Assembly: GCF_034702125.1 (NCBI RefSeq)
Contig: NC_085875.1
Location: forward strand, 49,338,007-49,402,006
Reading direction: 5' to 3'
From: Engraulis encrasicolus
Lineage: Eukaryota > Chordata > Actinopteri > Clupeiformes > Engraulidae
DNA length: 64,000 nt
Numbering within the stretch: position 1 is the first letter of the stretch; each line of letters begins with the position of its first letter. This document shows positions 14,040 to 28,548 of this stretch, in pieces. Made by a program: the position numbers and the translations under genes. The notes beneath the pieces were generated by a model that saw only the letters and a program-made list of their open reading frames with translations, was not told where the DNA came from and did no database searches.

Positions 14040-15360
14040 TACTTCACATTTGCTGCTTCACTAGACTATGCATACAAGACCAAGCCTGAGGCATGTGCAC
14101 CTGCCGCACTTAGCAAACTTTTCTTTGCAATGGCTGCCCTGTTCATTCTTTGCCAATCTTCTCCCGTCAGTTGGATTTCATTTCTTTGAGTTCTAGTTGG
14201 CATATGCTAAAAAACCCACAGGCACTCTGCTTGATTTGTTGCATATTATGTAGTGTGCTGTTGCATATTATGTAGTGTGTTGTATCAGTGCTGCTGCTGT
14301 TGGAGGGATGTCTTCACATGGCCTTTCTGCAAAATAGTTAATGGCTCGCATCACTCATACAATCTGCAGTGCTGAATCTCTCATTCCACTACTTTCCTTT
14401 ATCATTGGTTTTGAAGGCTGTGACCATGTCACAGCATGTAAAAGCAAGGCAGAACAGCATGTATTAGGCCTTCTCTTGTCCAATTGTGTTGTAAAGTTTG
14501 TGGATGACAATGAATTGAAGGCTCTGGGTTTGGCCACACATCAGCCTTAAAGGGACAGTTTGGTCAATTTCAACATGCAGTTGTAATGCTCACACTACCC
14601 TGGACTTGTCAGTGCCTGAATTTTTTTTTTCTTCTTCTTCAGCCGTTTCCGAGATCCTGGTCATTGTAATGGGGGCAGCTCTTTGTTTACATTTCAAAAA
14701 AACATTTTTATTTATTCCCAAAAACATCCAAAAGGTTATAAAACATCAGCAGACAACTAGCAAACAGCAGTACCTTTTGGGAAAATATTTGGAGTTGGCC
14801 TATGTTTCATTTTTAAAAAATGTAAACAAACGCTGCCCCCATTAGAATTGCTCATATCTCGGAAAGGGCTGAGCCGAAAAATGTGGCATCACCAGGTACT
14901 GACAAGTCAAGGGTAGCGTGAGCAATACAACTGCATGTTGAAATTGACCAAACTGTCCCTTTAAATGTTGCACATCTAGACTTGAGTGGAGAAAATTGCC
15001 ATTGGTATAATTTGGCAGGGAAAAGTAAGAAAAGGTCACACCATGCATTAACTTTCTTTTATTATTACACAGACGTGGTTCGGCGATCTGTCTTACCATA
15101 ATTTGGCATGGGAAAAGATGTGGCTATTGGCTTCCTCCTAGGACCATGTAGGCCTATCTCATTAGAGAGAGTTTTGGTTGTACCAAGTCTGATGCAGACG
15201 TCAAAAGATATACAGCTCCCAACTTACTCAGGAAAATCTCAACATCATCAAAGTTGACTTGGTCAAAGATATCAAACACAATCAATTCTATCGGAGATGT
15301 AGGGTCTCGTGTTTCCAGCACAGCATCATGCCAATCATTCTAATGTCCTTACCTACTGTA
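14040..15360 (-). pseudogene. decayed transposon-type gene with a TGCD-like motif
   Basis: Reading right to left on the minus strand, an open piece (NDWHDAVLETRDPTSPIELI, then VFDIFDQVNFDDVEIFLSKL, about 15345-15210) is followed, beyond an inserted miniature element, by CCDMVTAFKTNDKGKW-like residues (about 14430-14375, with a stop), IPPTAAALIQHT (about 14310) and a Cys-rich patch with KCGRCTC (about 14100). I recall the order TGCDT.S then PPT..AL..H..RA then C.C.RC.C from widespread unnamed transposon-linked proteins of fish and invertebrates. Many stops and frameshifts show it is dead. The family is not firmly assigned. Confidence 0.4.
14551..14960. mobile_element. miniature inverted-repeat element, TTAA target
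   Basis: TTAA at 14547-14550 and 14961-14964 flank inverted ends AGGGACAGTTTGGTCAATTT and AAATTGACCAAACTGTCCCT. The inverted match continues for about 70 bp through AACATGCAGTTGTA and CTTGTCAGT. At 410 bp with no coding capacity, the TTAA target and AGGGACAGTT ends suggest a Kolobok- or piggyBac-type MITE. It interrupts the minus-strand coding remnant. Confidence 0.9.
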
Positions 15361-16475
15361 CAACTTGACCAAAATGGAAGGACTGTAAATGCTGTGTAGT
15401 TAACAAGAAAAGAACTGTGGGTTCCCTCAACTTGTCAACTTGGATAACAACACCTTTGCCAATTTCCGCAGTGGAATTTAAAAGCCACCAATGCATCAAA
15501 GCATCAATGAGTAGTCAGTACACTCCACTTGACTTGTCAGAGGATGGGAAATGAGGCTGTTCAAAGTTTTTTGGAATATATCTGCTGATAAGGCCAAGAC
15601 TAGTTAGAAAATCCAGCTGACTGGGGATAGGAAACTAATTGAAAGTGTTCTGGGTAATTGGGTCTCCCATTACAGAGAGTAGAGAATGACGGGTGTAAAT
15701 GCTACATGTCTTATTTGTCCTCTGTCCAGCCTTACACAGTTCTTTTCGAGATTTTGTTGTAGGACTACACTTCTAATATTTATGTTGTTTTGCTTTAAAA
15801 ATGCCATCGTGCAAAAATAGCAGATCTTTTGGTTCAGACTGTATGATAGGATAGTGATCAAACAGATCTTTTTTTTCTTAAAATAATTGTAATGCAAATC
15901 AGTTAATATGCTAAGGAGTTATTGGTGGAAGGTGGCCATCTTGGAATTCCCTAAGGCCAGCACCCTTTTTTCAAAGAGTGGATTCTGATGAACATTTTGT
16001 GCCAAATTGCATGCTTGTATCATTAAGTGAACTATTCCAGGCCTTTTTTACAAGTGGAGAGGGTGGCCATGTTGAAAAATTGTGACCACCTTGGATGTAT
16101 ATTTTTATATTTGCATAATTATCATAATTATACATCATAATAATACTATACAACTAATAATAGAGTCTTACTTAAAATGTTGAGAATTTTGTCTTTTTCA
16201 ATTTTGTGAAAACCTTTGGCCAATAATTGGCAATTAGGCCTACTGTATTCTACATTGTGTCTATCAGTCTTGAGTGAAAGAGACATGCAAAGGCAAAAGA
16301 CAGTAACTAAGTTGTGATTATGTGTTTTGTGTTCATAATTACAATCAGCCATTATCTGCTAATTATCATTCATGTCAGGCAATGAATGTTGAATTAACAA
16401 TTAACGGTTTACCTGTGGTACGTTTGTCACCACACAATTTCCTTATTCTACAAGACATCAACAAACCATTCACAA
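15361..16475. other. non-coding, possible further remnant of the minus-strand gene
   Basis: Short open minus-strand pieces but no motif. The inverted GGTGGCCATCTTGG block is at 15932-15947. AT-rich DNA lies at 16090-16160. Confidence 0.3.
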
Positions 16476-16479
16476 AGTA

Positions 16480-16750
16480 GGCCATGTTTAATAGAATATA
16501 CACATCAACTTCACCACTTTTTCCTATATGGAATTAACAGTAGCTGCAGTGCATTTGAAGCAGTTCAATTGTCTACCAAATGGTGGTGCTATGCTTGACT
16601 GCCATTTCACTCATAGGCCATGTTTAATAGAATCTACACATCAACTTCACCACTTTTTCCTATATGGAATTAACAGTAGCTGCAGTGCATTTCAAGCAGT
16701 TCAATTACCTACCACATGGTGGCGCTATGCCTGACTGCCATTGCACCCAT
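16480..16750 (+). repeat. tandem duplication, 136 bp unit x2
   Basis: GGCCATGTTTAATAGAAT at 16480 recurs at 16616. The two units match closely to about 16745 with a handful of changes (TTGAAGCAG/TTCAAGCAG, ACCAAATGG/ACCACATGG). Confidence 0.95.
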
Positions 16751-17039
16751 AAAGAAATATTGATAGGCATAATACACACTTATATGTGAAGTTTTGCTCT
16801 TGTGGATCACTTCAAATTTATTTGGTGACACTTTTCTTGTTGAAGAGGTCAATTTTAATTACATTCCTACATTACCAAAAATCGCTATTTCAACCTTTGT
16901 TTTTCATATGAATGTGCAACTTTTGACGATGGCAACATTTAGAATATTGATTTATGCACTCTGATGGATATATATGAGCAAAAACCAAGTTGCCACCTGA
17001 TCACTCCGACGAACTTGCAAGATAGGATTTCTGGCCCGC

Positions 17040-17501
17040 TGCCTAAGACAGAGAGAGACAATGTTCCAGACCTCCTACAACTTTATACTACCATACAAGT
17101 GGTTTAAGCTCAGCAAAGTATTCAAATCACATTCACCTTATTATGATGGTCCCTTGAACAGATACATATTAGTCTGCCACTCTATTCCAATAGGGTCACT
17201 TGTCTGTGATGTCTGCCACTCTATTCCAATAGGGTCTCTTGTCTGTGATGTCATTATGATGTGTCCTTGGAGATGGTTCTAAAACCTCACCTGAGTATAC
17301 AGACACTCATTTAGCAGCAGGACACTGAAGAGTACAGTTGGATTGTTGTTTCCTCCTGGACATTTACACACACCTATAGTATGGGACTCAGATGGACAGC
17401 AAAAGTCAGGGGTGCATGCCAATCATCATGCTGTAAGTACATGAACATCAACACAGCATTATCATATCAGTAAGGTTTTATATCTCAACGTCAACATGAA
17501 G

Positions 17502-17572
<71 letters not shown>

Positions 17573-18053
17573 CAGAGAGACAGAGAGAGACAAAGAGACA
17601 GAGGGAGACAAAGAGACAAAGAGACAAAGAGACAAAGGCAGAGAGAGAGACAACGACAGAGAGAGAGGGAGGGAAGGAGACAGAGAGACAGGGAAAGACA
17701 ATGTTCCAGACCTCCTACAACTTTATACTACCATACAAGTGGTGTAAGCTCAGCAAAGGATTCCACTCTATTCCAATAGGGTCACTTGTCTGTGATGTCA
17801 TTATGATGTGTCCTTGGAGATGGTTATAAAACCTCACCTGATACAGACACTCATTTAGCAGCAGGACACTGAAGAGTACAGTTGGATTGTTGTTTCCTCC
17901 TGGACATTTACACACGCATCACTATGGGACTCAGATGGACAGCAAAACTCAGGGGTGCAGAACAATCATCATGCTGTACATGAATATCAACACAGCATTA
18001 TCATATCAGTAAGCATGGTTTAATAGCTCAACTTCAACATGGACACACACACA

Positions 18054-18135
<82 letters not shown>

Positions 18136-18535
18136 GAGACAGAGACAGAGACAGAGACAGAGACAGAGACAGAGACAGAGACAAAGACAAAGACAGAGAC
18201 AGAGACAAAGACAAAGACAGAGAGAGAGAGAGGGAGGGAGACAGAGAGACAGGGAGAGGCAATGTTCCAGAGTTCCTACAACTTTACCCTACAAATGGTA
18301 TGAGCTCAGCAAAGGATACAAACCACATTTACCTTAGTCTCTTGAACAGATACATGTTAGTCTGTCACTCTATTCCAATAGGGTCACTTGTCTGTGATGT
18401 CATTATGATGTGTCCTTGGAGATGGTTCTAAAACCTCACCTGATACAGACACTCATTTAGCAGCAGGACACTTGTAGTACAGTTGGATTGTTGTTGCCTC
18501 TTGAACATTTACACACACCTTCACATAGTATGAGC
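17040..18535 (+). repeat. macro-repeat, three tandem copies of about 560-660 bp
   Basis: Each copy starts with CAATGTTCCAGA(C/G) (17058, 17700, 18259), then TAAGCTCAGCAAAG or a close variant, TCTATTCCAATAGGGTC, GATGTCATTATGATGTG and TTAGCAGCAGGACAC. The first two continue into CAGGGGTGCA and an ACACAC/GAGAGA or (GACAGA)n tract (17505-17700; 18043-18258). Copy 1 holds an internal 42-bp duplication at 17175-17260. A further copy lies at 11790 and an inverted one at 23995-24160. Not coding. Confidence 0.9.
18043..18258 (+). repeat. (CACG)n-(CA)n-(GACAGA)n compound microsatellite
   Basis: CACG steps at 18051-18084, CA to 18132, then GACAGA hexamers with GACAAA variants. In frame the hexamers read Asp-Arg repeats, which is not evidence of a protein. 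Confidence 0.95.
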
Positions 18536-18894
18536 GCTATTTTGTGTGCATTCTGTAAATTACTCTGTATGCTAATCTTGAGCTAAATCCAAGTTGTTTT
18601 TTTTGCATGTGAAACTCATACTGGGGCACACTCATTACCTAGGCAAGTGCCCCTGTAAAATAGGTCTAGCAACGCCCCTTGCTGCTTCCTCGCTGACCAC
18701 ATCTCTAAACAGCATCCAAGTTGGTGGACATCCAAGCTGCAGTTCAAATTAAATGGTCTGGATATTTGGATATCGGTCCACATAGACCTGCTTTGGCCAA
18801 GTACGAAGGCAATAGCAATAGTGTTATAGCTGTGCTGTATTATTTGTGAAGAATTGAATGTGATTTTTCACTGTACCCTTTCTCTGTCTGTCTA

Positions 18895-18901
<7 letters not shown>

Positions 18902-18933
<32 letters not shown>
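18902..18933 (+). repeat. (CT)n microsatellite
   Basis: Sixteen CT units preceded by CTGT/CTAT tetramers. Confidence 0.9.
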
Positions 18934-18937
<4 letters not shown>

Positions 18938-19149
18938 AGCAGGTGCTAGTCCCCTGGGGCTGCTAACCTGCTCAGTGCTATGCCTTTTTTTGTCAGTGTC
19001 TGATAATCTTCAGAGGCGGCTAATTTAGCCAAACAATGCCCTGTCGCCGGGGGCACTAGGCAAACCAGGCCAGAGATATGACTCTGTTTCCACCAGACGC
19101 CCAATTTGGCCGTCGCATCATCTGCTTGATTCAGGGTCCTGTCCTGTTT

Positions 19150-19350
19150 GGTACACCTCATATTGACACTCTACATTACATGTTAGCTGCAAAACTTCCT
19201 GTACTTTGGTTGTACAAGTTAATATTGGTTTATTATTTATAAAATATTCATGAAAAGATCGCATTTGGTAATAAGCAGCACAGTTTCAATAACCAGCATT
19301 ATAGTTGCAATACCTACTCTGGCCACCAGCTTACAGTGCACCTTTAATGG
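19150..19350 (+). mobile_element. 3' half of the GGTGCACTGTGTA-type TTAA miniature element
   Basis: Contains TTAGCTGCAAAAC, CATTTGGTAATAAGCAGC, TTTCAATAACCAGCAT, CTACTCTGGCCACCA and ends CAGTGCACCTTTAA. This is the same order as the full copy at 51652-52017. The 5' half is missing. Confidence 0.7.
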
Positions 19351-20111
<761 letters not shown>

Positions 20112-20194
20112 TTGCACACAAGCACACACGCGCACACACACACATTAAGTCACTCTCACACATCAACACGCTTGCACACACACGTAGCCTACGA

Positions 20195-20700
20195 TACGAT
20201 GACGATACAGACTTTATTGTCAGTTTACACTGAAATTCTTTTTGCGTCCCTGAGCAACACTCGCTTAAGACAGGACATACACATAGCATCACATCACAAG
20301 ACTATTGCACGGCTGACAAAAAAAACAAAGACAGAGGACAAAAACACAGGCCTATATACAGAAATACATGCATACATTACATACAACCCATATAACTTGA
20401 AGATCCTACCAACATGGAGTGATAACTCTATACAGTCTTATGACTGATTTAACAAGAAAATTGATTGATGTATAAAAGCATGTTTAAATCTGTTGCGGTT
20501 GAAGCGGGGGACTCTGAAACGCCTACTTGAGAGTAATGGCTGGTATTCTTGGTAAAGAGTGTGTGTAATGTCAGTAGAGATGCAAGTGGCCAGTCGGAGT
20601 ATAGTTTTGTTATGAGCTTCCTGGAATAGGTTTGCTATGGGCAGCCCAATGATCTTAGAGCAGATTTTGGATCACAGATGGATCACAGATGTAAAAAATA
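20195..20700 (-). mobile_element. 3' end of a decayed non-LTR retrotransposon
   Basis: On the minus strand, 20650-20450 is open and reads GLPIANLFQEAHNKTILRL, later SSRRFRVPRFNRNRFKHAF. That is the SGRR(F/Y)R.(P/R)..RNR.K.SF pattern of the C-terminus of fish LINE polyproteins (Rex1-like). It then decays with stops into a 3' UTR ending at a TTTATTGTCAGTTTACACTG region (20211). The exact clade is uncertain. Confidence 0.55.
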
Positions 20701-20827
20701 AGAAGATGATTTGGGCAGTAGCACCAAAGGATCTTAATCTTCGCAGGAAGTATATGCCATGCATCCACATGCACATTACACAAAGATACAAAGACAAGAA
20801 GTCAACATACAACACACACATAACCCC

Positions 20828-21182
<355 letters not shown>

Positions 21183-21183
<1 letters not shown>

Positions 21184-22254
21184 CACACACCACGCCTCCC
21201 TCCCCCAGGGGGACTGGTATGGCCGTGATTGTCACTTGTATTGCTGCTCTACAGATGGTGACACTGCTGCCAGCACATCTTAATGCATGTCCCCTAAACT
21301 GGGGGTCGGGGAGGTACTGCGGGGGGTGGTGGATAGAAGGGACTGTTTGTATAAAACCTTGAATATAGTCCAAATCCTGCGATCCTCATTGGTTCTATTT
21401 CATTTTTGTTGGGGAGCAGTGCAAATCTGAGGGTCCTCCAGTAGTGGAGAGTGTCTTTTTTTCATTCCCGAAAGACCATTTAAAAAAGTAAAACAGTAGA
21501 CAGTTACAGAACTGCTTGGAGTGCCCCCCTGGAAAATTAGCCAAGTATAAATTAAACATGAACACAATACTCACACAAATATTTCCCTCATTACAGCAAC
21601 ACGCTGTAATATCATCAGAATGTGTTTTTGTTCCCCAAAATACAAAAAAAAAATGAATAAATGTTTTATAAAGCTGCTTGGCATTAGCAGTATGTCCTTC
21701 TGGAAAAGTAGTCGACCATAAATTAAACATGAACACAATTCTCATGAGTAAACACACTCACTCATAACAGCATGTGGAAAGTTCAGATTACAGCATGTCT
21801 TCTTTTGTTACCAATTAGAATCATGCTCGGGGTTTGCAGATGAGTCTGAAAAAGAAACCAAAACTGCACTGAAAATGAATCATCAGGCCAAGCCAAGAAT
21901 ATCAGCTACTACCCTCAAGTAGGCGTTTCAGAGTTCCCTTCTCCGCAACATTCCTTCAAACATCAATCAAATCTTCTGTTAAATCAATCTTAAGTCTTAA
22001 TGTAAAGTGTCATCACTCCACAATGGTAATGTCTTCAAGTTACGGTATGTGGGTTGTACTGTATGATATTGATTTAAGAAGCTGTTTACATGTACAGTAT
22101 AAACAAACGTTCAAACGTAAACAGAGCACAGAACGTGTTCAATACATACAGAGGATGATGTGATTGAAAATAAAAGCACATGGATAACAAGCCCCCAAGA
22201 TGCAGAATTTAAACTTCATTATATCAAAGTGTCAAAGTCACTAAAAATTAAAAA
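21183..22254. other. non-coding, with a diverged tandem duplication and a LINE fragment
   Basis: ATTAAACATGAACACAAT at 21551 recurs at 21722, marking a diverged duplication of about 171 bp. At 21893-21945 the plus strand reads AAGAATATCAGCTACTACCC and CGTTTCAGAGTTCCC, the same QEYQ..SSRRFRVP block as the minus-strand LINE at 20195, here in the opposite orientation. No gene is present. Confidence 0.45.
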
Positions 22255-22415
22255 GGGCCCTGCTGTGGCTGAAATGGTAGGGCACTGCTCTGTCACGCCG
22301 GGGACCCGGGTTCGATTCTCGATTCCCCATTCGATTCCTCATCTCCCTCTCCCACTCGCTTTCTGTCATCTCTCAAACTGTTCTGTCAAAATAAAAGTAT
22401 AAAACCCCCAAAAAC
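22255..22415 (+). mobile_element. tRNA-derived SINE, near complete
   Basis: A-box-like TGGCTGAAATGGTAGGGCA and B-box GGGTTCGATTC (22309), then a CT-rich body, TCTGTCAAAATAAAAGT and an A-rich end. Same family as 37795 and 38195. Confidence 0.8.
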
Positions 22416-22663
22416 TATTCAAAAAAGAAGAAATGAAAAAGAAGGAATAATTAGACGCATGGAGACACTGAAGATCTGTCCAAGAGTGGATTGGGAATAC
22501 TAATGGATATATAACAACACTGGAGCTTGTTTTCACTTTTCCGCTTTTTAGCGTTAACAAGATGTGATTTCTAACTATGGTCTCTTGCCAGACGTTAATC
22601 CTCTAAGAGTGCTGGGAGTCAGGAGTCTTACGGACCTCGGCACGATTCAGAAGACTGCTGGCA

Positions 22664-22858
<195 letters not shown>

Positions 22859-22954
22859 TCCCTGATCAGCGCCACATAAGTCATGACCTCATCAATGGGA
22901 GACGCTCTCACCACCTGGTTCCTATTGAGGAGGCTGTACCATGGATATCAGGCA

Positions 22955-23865
<911 letters not shown>

Positions 23866-23994
23866 GTATCAGTGCGGGTCAGGACAGGAGATGATGGAGG
23901 GGATCAGAGGTCGACATCTTACCCAGGGAGCAGCCTTCCTAAGTAGACAGGGTCAGGGTGTGTGCGCATGTGTGTGTGTGCTTGTGTGTATGTG

Positions 23995-24152
23995 CAGACA
24001 AGTGACCCTATTGGAATAGAGTGGCAGACTAACATGTATCTGTTCAAGAGACTATCATCCTAAAGCGAATGTGGATTAAATCCTTTGCTTAGCTTATACC
24101 ACTTGTAGGGTAGAATGAGGTTGTAGGAACTCTGGAACATTATCTCTCCCGG

Positions 24153-24213
<61 letters not shown>

Positions 24214-24215
24214 GT
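23995..24215 (-). repeat. inverted copy of the 17-18 kb macro-repeat
   Basis: ACAAGTGACCCTATTGGAAT, then AGTGGCAGACTAACATGTAT, CTTATACCACTTGTAGGG and CTCTGGAACATT are the reverse complement of the unit at 18259-18385. (CT)n at 24150-24206 is the inverted GA tract. Confidence 0.85.
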
Positions 24216-24849
<634 letters not shown>

Positions 24850-24965
24850 GCCTCCTGTAACCTCAGTGGTCAGTACGGGGGCAGAGGGCACATGATAAAC
24901 TGCCCTCTTCTGTCAGTCTTCTTTAGTTCCCCTCCCCCCCCCTGTGCTGTGTCTAGCCACATTTG

Positions 24966-25135
24966 ATCTGAATATTCATGAATACTCATTAAGTGATAAA
25001 CGAATAGTTACTAGTACGACTGAAGAACAGGACGTTTTGCAGCTAAAAATGTCTTTTCTGGAAATTGTGGACATGGAGAAGATCACCGTTTTCGTGTATG
25101 AAAAGTATTTTCATACATCATAATCATAAGTCATA
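24966..25135 (+). mobile_element. partial TTAA miniature element
   Basis: CAGCTAAAAATGTCTTTTCTGG, then TGTGGACATGGAGAAGATC and GAAAAGTATTTTCATAC match, in the opposite orientation, the middle of the element at 51652-52017. Confidence 0.55.
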
Positions 25136-25509
25136 ATGAATACTTCCCCCTCTCCCTTCGTGTGAGAGGTCTAGAAGTGATCAATGCGCCAAAGTCAAAG
25201 TGCTCAGAATGTGTTACGCAATTCATTACAGTGCCATTATCCAGATAAGAAATCGCCACGTTTCATTTTGAACAACTACTTTTGGATCTGTAATCACAAG
25301 TCATGTAAGAGTTTTTAAATAGGAAACACGTGGAACAATTTGGTCACTTCTAACTTAAAGCACTCAATGATCCCCAAGGCAAAGCTGAGCCAAGCTAATG
25401 CTAACGAGTTGGTGCTGCACACGTTGCTGACTGGGGTCTGAAGACGAGACAGGTCAGGATGAACTCATCACAGGTCAGAAAAGAATATACTTTACTGTTG
25501 AAACACGGT

Positions 25510-25679
25510 GGACTGTTCCTTTGAAATCAGAGGGTTGCAGGTTCGAATCCCACCCTTACTTCACCCTACACCTCCATCCATTGCTTGAGCAAGGTACCTA
25601 ACCCCACACTGCTCCAGGGACTGTAACCCATACCCTGAAATAATAACTGTACGTTGCTTTGGATAAAAAGTGTCAGCTA
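25510..25679 (+). mobile_element. SINE split by the Tc1-like element (left part)
   Basis: Starts with a B-box region (AGGGTTGCAGGTTCGAATCC) and runs through TTGAGCAAGGTACCTAACCC and TTGCTTTGGATAAAAAGTG to CAGCTA. The missing 3' tail AGTGTAATGTAATG resumes at 31561, immediately after the Tc1-like element. A complete relative at 33240-33363 has the same join (GCTACCGTAAGTGTAATG). Confidence 0.85.
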
Positions 25680-26399
25680 CAGTGAGGAGAATAAGTATTT
25701 GATCCCTTGCTGATTTTGTTGGTTTGCCCACTAATAAAGACATGACCAGTCTTTCATGTTAATGATAATATGTATTATAATATGATGAGACAGAATATCA
25801 AAAAGAAAATCCAGAAATTAACTCTAAAGAATATATATTAATTGATTTATATTTCATTGAGGGAAATAAGTATTTGATCCCCTGCCAACCATTAAGAGTT
25901 CTGATCCCGCAGATCAAATGGCCCTTCCAATCAACTTGTTATCTGAATTGAACACACCTGTTAATAGAAACCTGCACAAAAGACACATTGAATCTGCAGA
26001 ATCAGTCCATAGAATCAGTCAATCAATCAAACTAAACTCGCCAACATGGGACAGACCAAAAAGCTGTCAAAGGATGTCAGGGACAAGATTTTAGAACTCA
26101 ACAAGGCTGAAATGGGCTCCTAGATATTAAGGAGCAAGCTGTTGGTGGATTTCTTCCCAATTTTAGGACATACAAAATGATCATCAATCATCAATCTTAG
26201 GCCTGTCTGTGGTTCCATACAAGATTTGGCCTTGTGGGAATTTAATAACCAGAAAAAAAAGAGATAAGCAGACCTATGGGGCGCCGTTTGTAAAGCTGAC
26301 TGTGCTGAAAAATTCAGCAACATTTTGTCACATTTAGCTTAAAACAGTGTTATAAAAATTGTATGAATTTTTCAGACTCCCCTTTTTACACATTTAGAA

Positions 26400-27306
26400 C
26401 AATAAATGTTAAATCTAAATAATGTATCCAAATGTTAAATATAAATGTAAATAATATATAAAAAAGTTAAATCTAAATGTCAACTCTAAATAATGAATCT
26501 AAATCTAAATATTAAATATAAATCTTAAATCTAAATGTTAAATATAAATCTAAATGTTAAATCTAAATGTTTAATCTAAATGTTACATCTAAATCTAAAT
26601 GTTAAATCTAAATGTTAAATATAAATGTTAAATCTAAATGTTATATCTAAATGTTGAATCTAAATCTAAATAATAGGTCTATATCTAAATGTTAAATCTA
26701 AATGTCAAATCTAAATAATAAATCTAAATGTTGAATATAAACTTAAATCTAAATGTGAAATCTAAATCTAAATGTTAAATCTAAATGTTACATCTAAACC
26801 TAAATGTTAAATCTAAATCTAAATATTTAGATTTAGATTTAACATTTAGATTTAACATTTAGATAAGTTAAGTTACAAACACAAAAATGTTTAATCTAAA
26901 TGTTAAATCTAAATGTTAAATCTAAATCTAAATATTTATATTTAACATTTAGATTTGACATTTAGATTTAACATTTAGATTTAACATTTAGATTTAGATT
27001 TAACATTTAGATTTAAATTCCACATTTAGATTTAGGTTTATATTTAACATTTAAATTTAGATTTATTATTTAGATTTGACATTTAGATTTAACATTTAGA
27101 TATATTATTTAGATTTAGATTTAACATTTAGATATAAAATTTAGATTTAACATTTAGATTTAACATTTAGATTTAACATTTAGATTTAGATTTAATATTT
27201 AGATTTAACATTTAGATTCAATATTTATATTTAATATTTAGATTTAAGATTTATATATAAAATTTAGATTTAGATTCATTATTTAGATTTGACATTTAGA
27301 TTGAAC
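26400..27306. repeat. 13-bp satellite (TAAATGTTAAATC) with orientation switches
   Basis: Imperfect 13-bp and 6-bp (TAAATC) units run forward to about 26824, invert, run forward again at 26888-26931, and then stay inverted to 27306. A few more inverted units lie at 28556-28605, beyond the inserted hAT. Both switch points are near-palindromic (CTAAATATTTAG). Confidence 0.93.
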
Positions 27307-27314
27307 ATTATTAT

Positions 27315-28071
27315 TAGTGGTGGGCCGTTATCGGCGTTAACGTGCTGCGATAATGTGAGACTCTTGTCGCGCGATAAAGAAAATATCGCACGTTAATCTA
27401 TTCTCAAAATATGGGTTTTGGTATGCACATCACTAGCGTTCCATTGACAGACGCTTTCAGACTGCCCTCCAGTCGCTTCGCCTCTCCACCTGTTGCTTCA
27501 GCAGACCTGCTAAATATGAACAGTGTTTGCATGCCGTGGTGTTGAGTGCTTTTTCATAAGTGGTAGACTAGAGAGACATTATTGCTTGAGGTGAAGCATA
27601 GAGAGACATTATTGTGTGTGAGTAGCCTACCAGCTGAGCCCGACATAGCCTTCTCGCATTGCATGGAACACATAAACAACTTCCAGAAATCTTGCCTGTG
27701 CCATAATTGCAAAATATTCCGTGCGATATGCATTTTGAAGATTATCAAACTGAAACTGCCAATATCTACTTTCGCTGAATGTTTGTGTTGCATTCGCGCA
27801 TTTGCGACTCAGTGAGATATTCTCATGTCAGACGGTAATAAACCTCGCGGTTGTCGCGCTTGATTTTTTTTTTTGCAAACTGAATTAATTTCGAGTTGTA
27901 ACTCCTCTGGCATTCTAACTCTGAGAACAACTGTCAGGTTTAGGCCAAATTGCCGTGGGCCAGTGCTGTTGGTCCAGTAGCCTGCCTCTGCTGAGAGCTG
28001 CTGAGTTTACTGTGCGCAGAGCTCCTCCCTCTCTTAAAGGAGCCGCTGCTCTTTTTAACAGTCAGTGGCAG

Positions 28072-28131
<60 letters not shown>

Positions 28132-28548
28132 AGAAATGCTGAATTGTTGAGGTCATTTTGTTTAAATAGCCTAAATGTTTGATAGATTTATCTGTATTTG
28201 CCTCTACAACTTAAAGCGCCGTTCATTTTGAAATCTCAGTATCTTATAACTGTAAATGCTTCCTATTGGACACACTTATGACATATTGCAGTACGTTTTT
28301 TTTTTCATCACCAAGTATCAACATGACCATTTTTTGAAGATGAGATGCATTTTGGAAAAAAAGATGAGCTCTGTTCTAATGCGCCATCTGTCTTAAGAAA
28401 CTCCAAGGGTTTTTTCGGCATTATTTCGCTAGCGCGCCATTTCTGAATGAGCCATTTTGATATAGATTAATCTAGATTAATCTAGATTAATTTTAAAATT
28501 ACAGTGAGATTAATCTAGATTAAAAAAATTAATCTATGCCCACCCCTA
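27315..28548. mobile_element. non-autonomous hAT element with 8-bp target duplication
   Basis: ATTATTAT at 27307-27314 and 28549-28556 is the target duplication. The ends are TAGTGGTGGGC and GCCCACCCCTA, inverted. It is 1234 bp with no transposase frame. A (TC)n tract lies at 28076-28127 and an AATCTAGATT cluster near 28460-28525. Confidence 0.93.

Larger units (their letters stand above)
11641..18681. mobile_element. possible 7 kb hAT-like element (boundaries by terminal similarity)
   Basis: The left edge reads CAGGGGCGTC, then GACCTA and ACAGGGGCA. The minus-strand reading of the right edge is CAAGGGGCGT, then GACCTA and ACAGGGGCA. So the two edges are inverted, similar subterminal sequences in the same order. 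The 8 bp outside are GTTCTTCC (left) and CTGCTTCC (right), 6 of 8 matching. Inside lie macro-repeats, a TTAA miniature element and a minus-strand coding remnant. It could instead be two unrelated hAT ends. Confidence 0.3.

Noticed and set aside
22255..22335. tRNA gene candidate
   Set aside because: A and B boxes are present, but the sequence runs on into a SINE body with an A-rich tail, and sister copies exist at 37795 and 38195. No plausible cloverleaf acceptor pairing.
26400..27306. Centromeric satellite
   Set aside because: The 13-bp repeat is bounded by inverted ends and TA duplications within a Tc1-like element, so it belongs to a mobile element.
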